Origin: JAVBOF01 sp031550915
GTDB taxonomy: Bacteria > Bacillota > Clostridia > Christensenellales > MGBC116941
Direction of reading: 5' to 3'
Assembly: GCA_031550915.1 (NCBI GenBank)
Contig: JAVBOF010000103.1
Coordinates: forward strand, 1-6,415
Length of the DNA stretch: 6,415 bases
In this document: in pieces, positions 4,725 through 6,415 of the stretch
Layout of the letters: the number at the start of each line of letters is the position of its first letter
How positions within the stretch are numbered: position 1 is the first letter of the stretch
Made by a program: the position numbers and the translations under genes
Notes under the pieces: generated by a model
Databases searched by the model: none
Told to the model about the DNA's origin: nothing
The model's input: only the letters and a program-made list of their open reading frames with translations

Positions 4725-5864
4725 ATGGGAAAATATTTTTCTCGAGCCTGGCAGATATACAGGCAATACCCGTTGACTATACTGCCGCTGGTAATAATGT
4801 ATGTCATAATGATGATCGTTTCTTTGGTATATCTTTATGTGTTGGAACACATAGGTCAAAATATCATTCAGGATCCGTTTTCGGCCATCAGCATTATAGT
4901 AGTGACAATGATTTTGATGACTTTGATATTTGCTGTTGCATCGGTAATAGGTATGGGTGCAAATTTGGGCTTGATACGCAGAGCTATGGCGGCGGATCCG
5001 GATCCTGTAGTAAGAAAGCCGCTTCGCGGAGCAGCAACCGCAGGCATAAAACGCTTTTCGATGAAATACCTAGGCTTTACGCTCATGTGGGTGGCTGTCT
5101 TTATAGTACTTGGTATAATATTAACGATAATTATTATGATATTGATGCTGGGTATCGGCCTTTCCAGCTTTTCCGCGCTTCAAGCCGGAGCGGAGATACC
5201 GACGGGCGGGTTGGTTTTTTCCACGTTCTTTTCTATCTTTCTCGTAGTTGTTGCAGCCGTATTCATAAGCCCTGCATATATGTTCGGGGAACCGGCTATC
5301 GCTCTTGGAAACAAAGGAGGATTCGGCGCATTCGTTGAAGGATGGAGAGTGCTGAAGGGCCGGTATTGGAAATCTATCTTGGTCGTATTCATCACCGTGG
5401 CCATTGCCGTCGTTTTGATAGTATTGCCGATAGTCTGTATTGGACTTGGGGGCAATGAAGATATTTTCGGTATCTATAGCAATTTCACAACGAATGATAG
5501 TTCAATGAATAGCAGCGTGTATATTGCGTACAATATCTATACCTTTGCCATGGGGCTGATTATCTGCCTCATTGCATATTACTTCAGGTTGGTGTTCTTC
5601 GCGATGTATGAGGATACGCTTGATTTGAACCGTCCGCACGGGGAAGAGGCCGTTTTACCGTTAATGAACACACCGGCGGGTGCAATCGGAGAAAACGAAA
5701 ATACGCAGGTTTTGCTTGCCGAGAAGGAAATGACGGAGGGCAATCCTGAAGAGGCTTTGGAAGAAGACCATTATGAACAGGACGAGGCTTCCTCTTTCTT
5801 GCACAGCTCGGATACTGAAAAGAGCGGAGAAGGATTGGATGAGGGCAACAGGGTGGAGTACTGA
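4725..5864 (+). CDS. Six-helix integral membrane protein with acidic C-terminal tail, unknown function
   Basis: A 379-residue protein beginning with an amphipathic segment (MGKYFSRAWQIYRQYP, 1-16), followed by predicted helices at about 18-40, 53-78, 115-146, 163-187, 217-240 and 265-292. Features include GANLGLIRRAM (78-88) after helix 2, GAFVEGWRVLKGRYW (201-215) before helix 5 and YYFRLVFFAMYEDTL (285-299) at the end of helix 6. This arrangement, with repeated 'basic amphipathic helix + membrane hairpin' units, is seen in uncharacterised families of the YciC/DUF975 kind; I cannot assign it to one with certainty. From residue 300 to the end is a hydrophilic, strongly acidic, probably disordered tail of 80 residues. 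ACGGAGG at 4713-4719 precedes the ATG. It lies 68 bp after queT in the same direction and may share its transcript. Confidence 0.85.
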   Translation: MGKYFSRAWQIYRQYPLTILPLVIMYVIMMIVSLVYLYVLEHIGQNIIQDPFSAISIIVVTMILMTLIFAVASVIGMGANLGLIRRAMAADPDPVVRKPLRGAATAGIKRFSMKYLGFTLMWVAVFIVLGIILTIIIMILMLGIGLSSFSALQAGAEIPTGGLVFSTFFSIFLVVVAAVFISPAYMFGEPAIALGNKGGFGAFVEGWRVLKGRYWKSILVVFITVAIAVVLIVLPIVCIGLGGNEDIFGIYSNFTTNDSSMNSSVYIAYNIYTFAMGLIICLIAYYFRLVFFAMYEDTLDLNRPHGEEAVLPLMNTPAGAIGENENTQVLLAEKEMTEGNPEEALEEDHYEQDEASSFLHSSDTEKSGEGLDEGNRVEY

Positions 5865-5983
5865 TGGGGTCCATGTAAAATAGATGTAAATATATAGTTT
5901 GTAATATGTAAAAATACACGTAATCAAGTATGTTGGCTTTGTTATGGTATTGCTAAAGAAGGGCATACGACTTAGAATGAAAA

Positions 5984-6011
5984 TTGAATTATTATTTTAA
6001 GTGATTATATT
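5984..6011 (+). promoter_or_regulatory. Promoter for the cell-wall protein gene at 6050
   Basis: TTGAAT (5984-5989, 4/6), a 16 nt spacer and TATATT (6006-6011, 5/6) predict a transcript start near 6018, leaving about 32 nt of leader that carries the GTGAGG ribosome site. The rest of the 185 bp gap (5865-6049) is AT-rich, holds three copies of ATGTAAA (5873, 5884, 5906), and shows no clear terminator for the preceding gene. Confidence 0.5.
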
Positions 6012-6049
6012 GAATGCCGCTTTTCTTTAGGAAAAAGTGAGGTTTGGAG

Positions 6050-6415
6050 ATGCCGCTAATAAAAAGACGAAGACGTAGAAGAAGGGGACATGGAGGCAGG
6101 AAGCTGCCGCGAATGGCTATATTGATCATAGCCCTCGTTATAGCAATTGGGATCGGAACAGGGATTTTCCTTATTTCCGCCAATGCGAAGCCGAGCGCAG
6201 AAGACCTGCAAAAACAAGCCGCTGACGGGTCCTTCTTTGACGGTATAAAAATAGCAGGAATGGATGTTAAGGGCAAATCCATGTCCGAGGTAAAGCAAGA
6301 GCTTTCCACAATGGAACAGCAGATGTTGAATGCTGTTAGCATAGATCTTGTGCTCGATGAGGAATCAAAACATCTCAGCGCTGCAGACCTGGGCCTTCGT
6401 ACAAATATCGATGAT
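6050..6415 (+). CDS. Membrane-anchored peptidoglycan-binding-type cell-wall protein (VanW or L,D-transpeptidase kind), N-terminal part
   Basis: The 122 visible codons run off the window. A very basic cytoplasmic N-terminus, with seven successive arginines at 6-12 and further Arg/Lys to 21, leads into one membrane helix (about 22-43); the rest should lie outside the cell. Residues 62-73 (FFDGIKIAGMDV, then GKSMSEVKQEL) match the 'GI-x-I-x-GIDV-x-G-x-t-x-x-e-a' entry of PG_binding_4-type domains. SKHLSAADLGLRTNIDD (106-122) matches the following strand 'x-ItA-x-dLGl'. Such domains precede either a VanW domain or a YkuD L,D-transpeptidase domain, both acting at the cell wall; the deciding part is outside the window. 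Start: ATG at 6050 with GTGAGG (6037-6042) 7 nt upstream. Confidence 0.82.
   Translation, partial: MPLIKRRRRRRRGHGGRKLPRMAILIIALVIAIGIGTGIFLISANAKPSAEDLQKQAADGSFFDGIKIAGMDVKGKSMSEVKQELSTMEQQMLNAVSIDLVLDEESKHLSAADLGLRTNIDD

Noticed and set aside
4685..5338. A 217-codon plus-strand frame overlapping the 4725-5864 gene
   Set aside because: The product is rich in Ser, Arg, Cys and His without sensible structure, while the overlapping frame gives clear membrane helices and has a strong ribosome site.
6020..6037. CTTTTC/GAAAAAG imperfect hairpin before the 6050 start
   Set aside because: The stem is short, AT-rich and bulged, so neither a terminator nor a regulatory fold can be supported.
6014..6040. 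Eight-codon leader peptide before the cell-wall protein gene (starts MPLFF, stop overlapping the ribosome site)
   Set aside because: The predicted transcript start near 6018 lies after its ATG and it has no ribosome site of its own.

Overview
The window reads like a stretch of chromosome from a Gram-positive-type bacterium of the Bacillota, most probably a clostridial lineage. The reasons are the Obg/YhbY/NadD neighbourhood, strong Shine-Dalgarno sites, a QueT family transporter, a KdpD-type universal stress protein, many AUA isoleucine codons and a moderate GC content. This placement is an inference from gene content; no rRNA or other taxonomic marker is present. I see no CRISPR array, insertion sequence, tRNA or rRNA.

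Left part (1-3415). On the minus strand runs a housekeeping block, nth (endonuclease III), obg (ribosome-assembly GTPase) and yhbY (ribosome-associated RNA-binding protein), driven by a good extended -10 promoter upstream of nth. The genes are packed so tightly that the stop codon of each of the first two lies in the ribosome binding site of the next. nadD (NAD biosynthesis) usually follows yhbY directly. Here it appears about 1 kb further on (1-128, cut by the window edge), still on the minus strand. Between yhbY and nadD sits an opposite-strand gene (275-1162) for a four-helix membrane protein whose soluble domain resembles a catalytically degenerate Mrr-type nuclease fold. That gene is divergent from nadD and ends 2 bp from the end of yhbY, so the conserved operon is interrupted by an antisense gene.

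Middle part (3363-3778). This 416 bp region between nth and the plus-strand genes holds the nth promoter, two short perfect palindromes, candidate plus-strand -10 elements, and a protein-like open frame broken by one in-frame TGA that I cannot identify.

Right part (3779-6415). A plus-strand series follows: a small KdpD-like Usp protein, queT (predicted queuosine-precursor ECF transporter S component) with a TTG start, and a six-helix membrane protein with a long acidic tail. After a 185 bp gap with its own promoter comes the N-terminal part of a membrane-anchored cell-wall protein (peptidoglycan-binding/VanW or L,D-transpeptidase type) that begins with seven consecutive arginines.

Most genes are ordinary housekeeping or membrane functions. 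The items worth a second look are the antisense gene lodged in the obg-yhbY-nadD block, its degenerate nuclease-like domain, and the unexplained open frame near 3500-3731.
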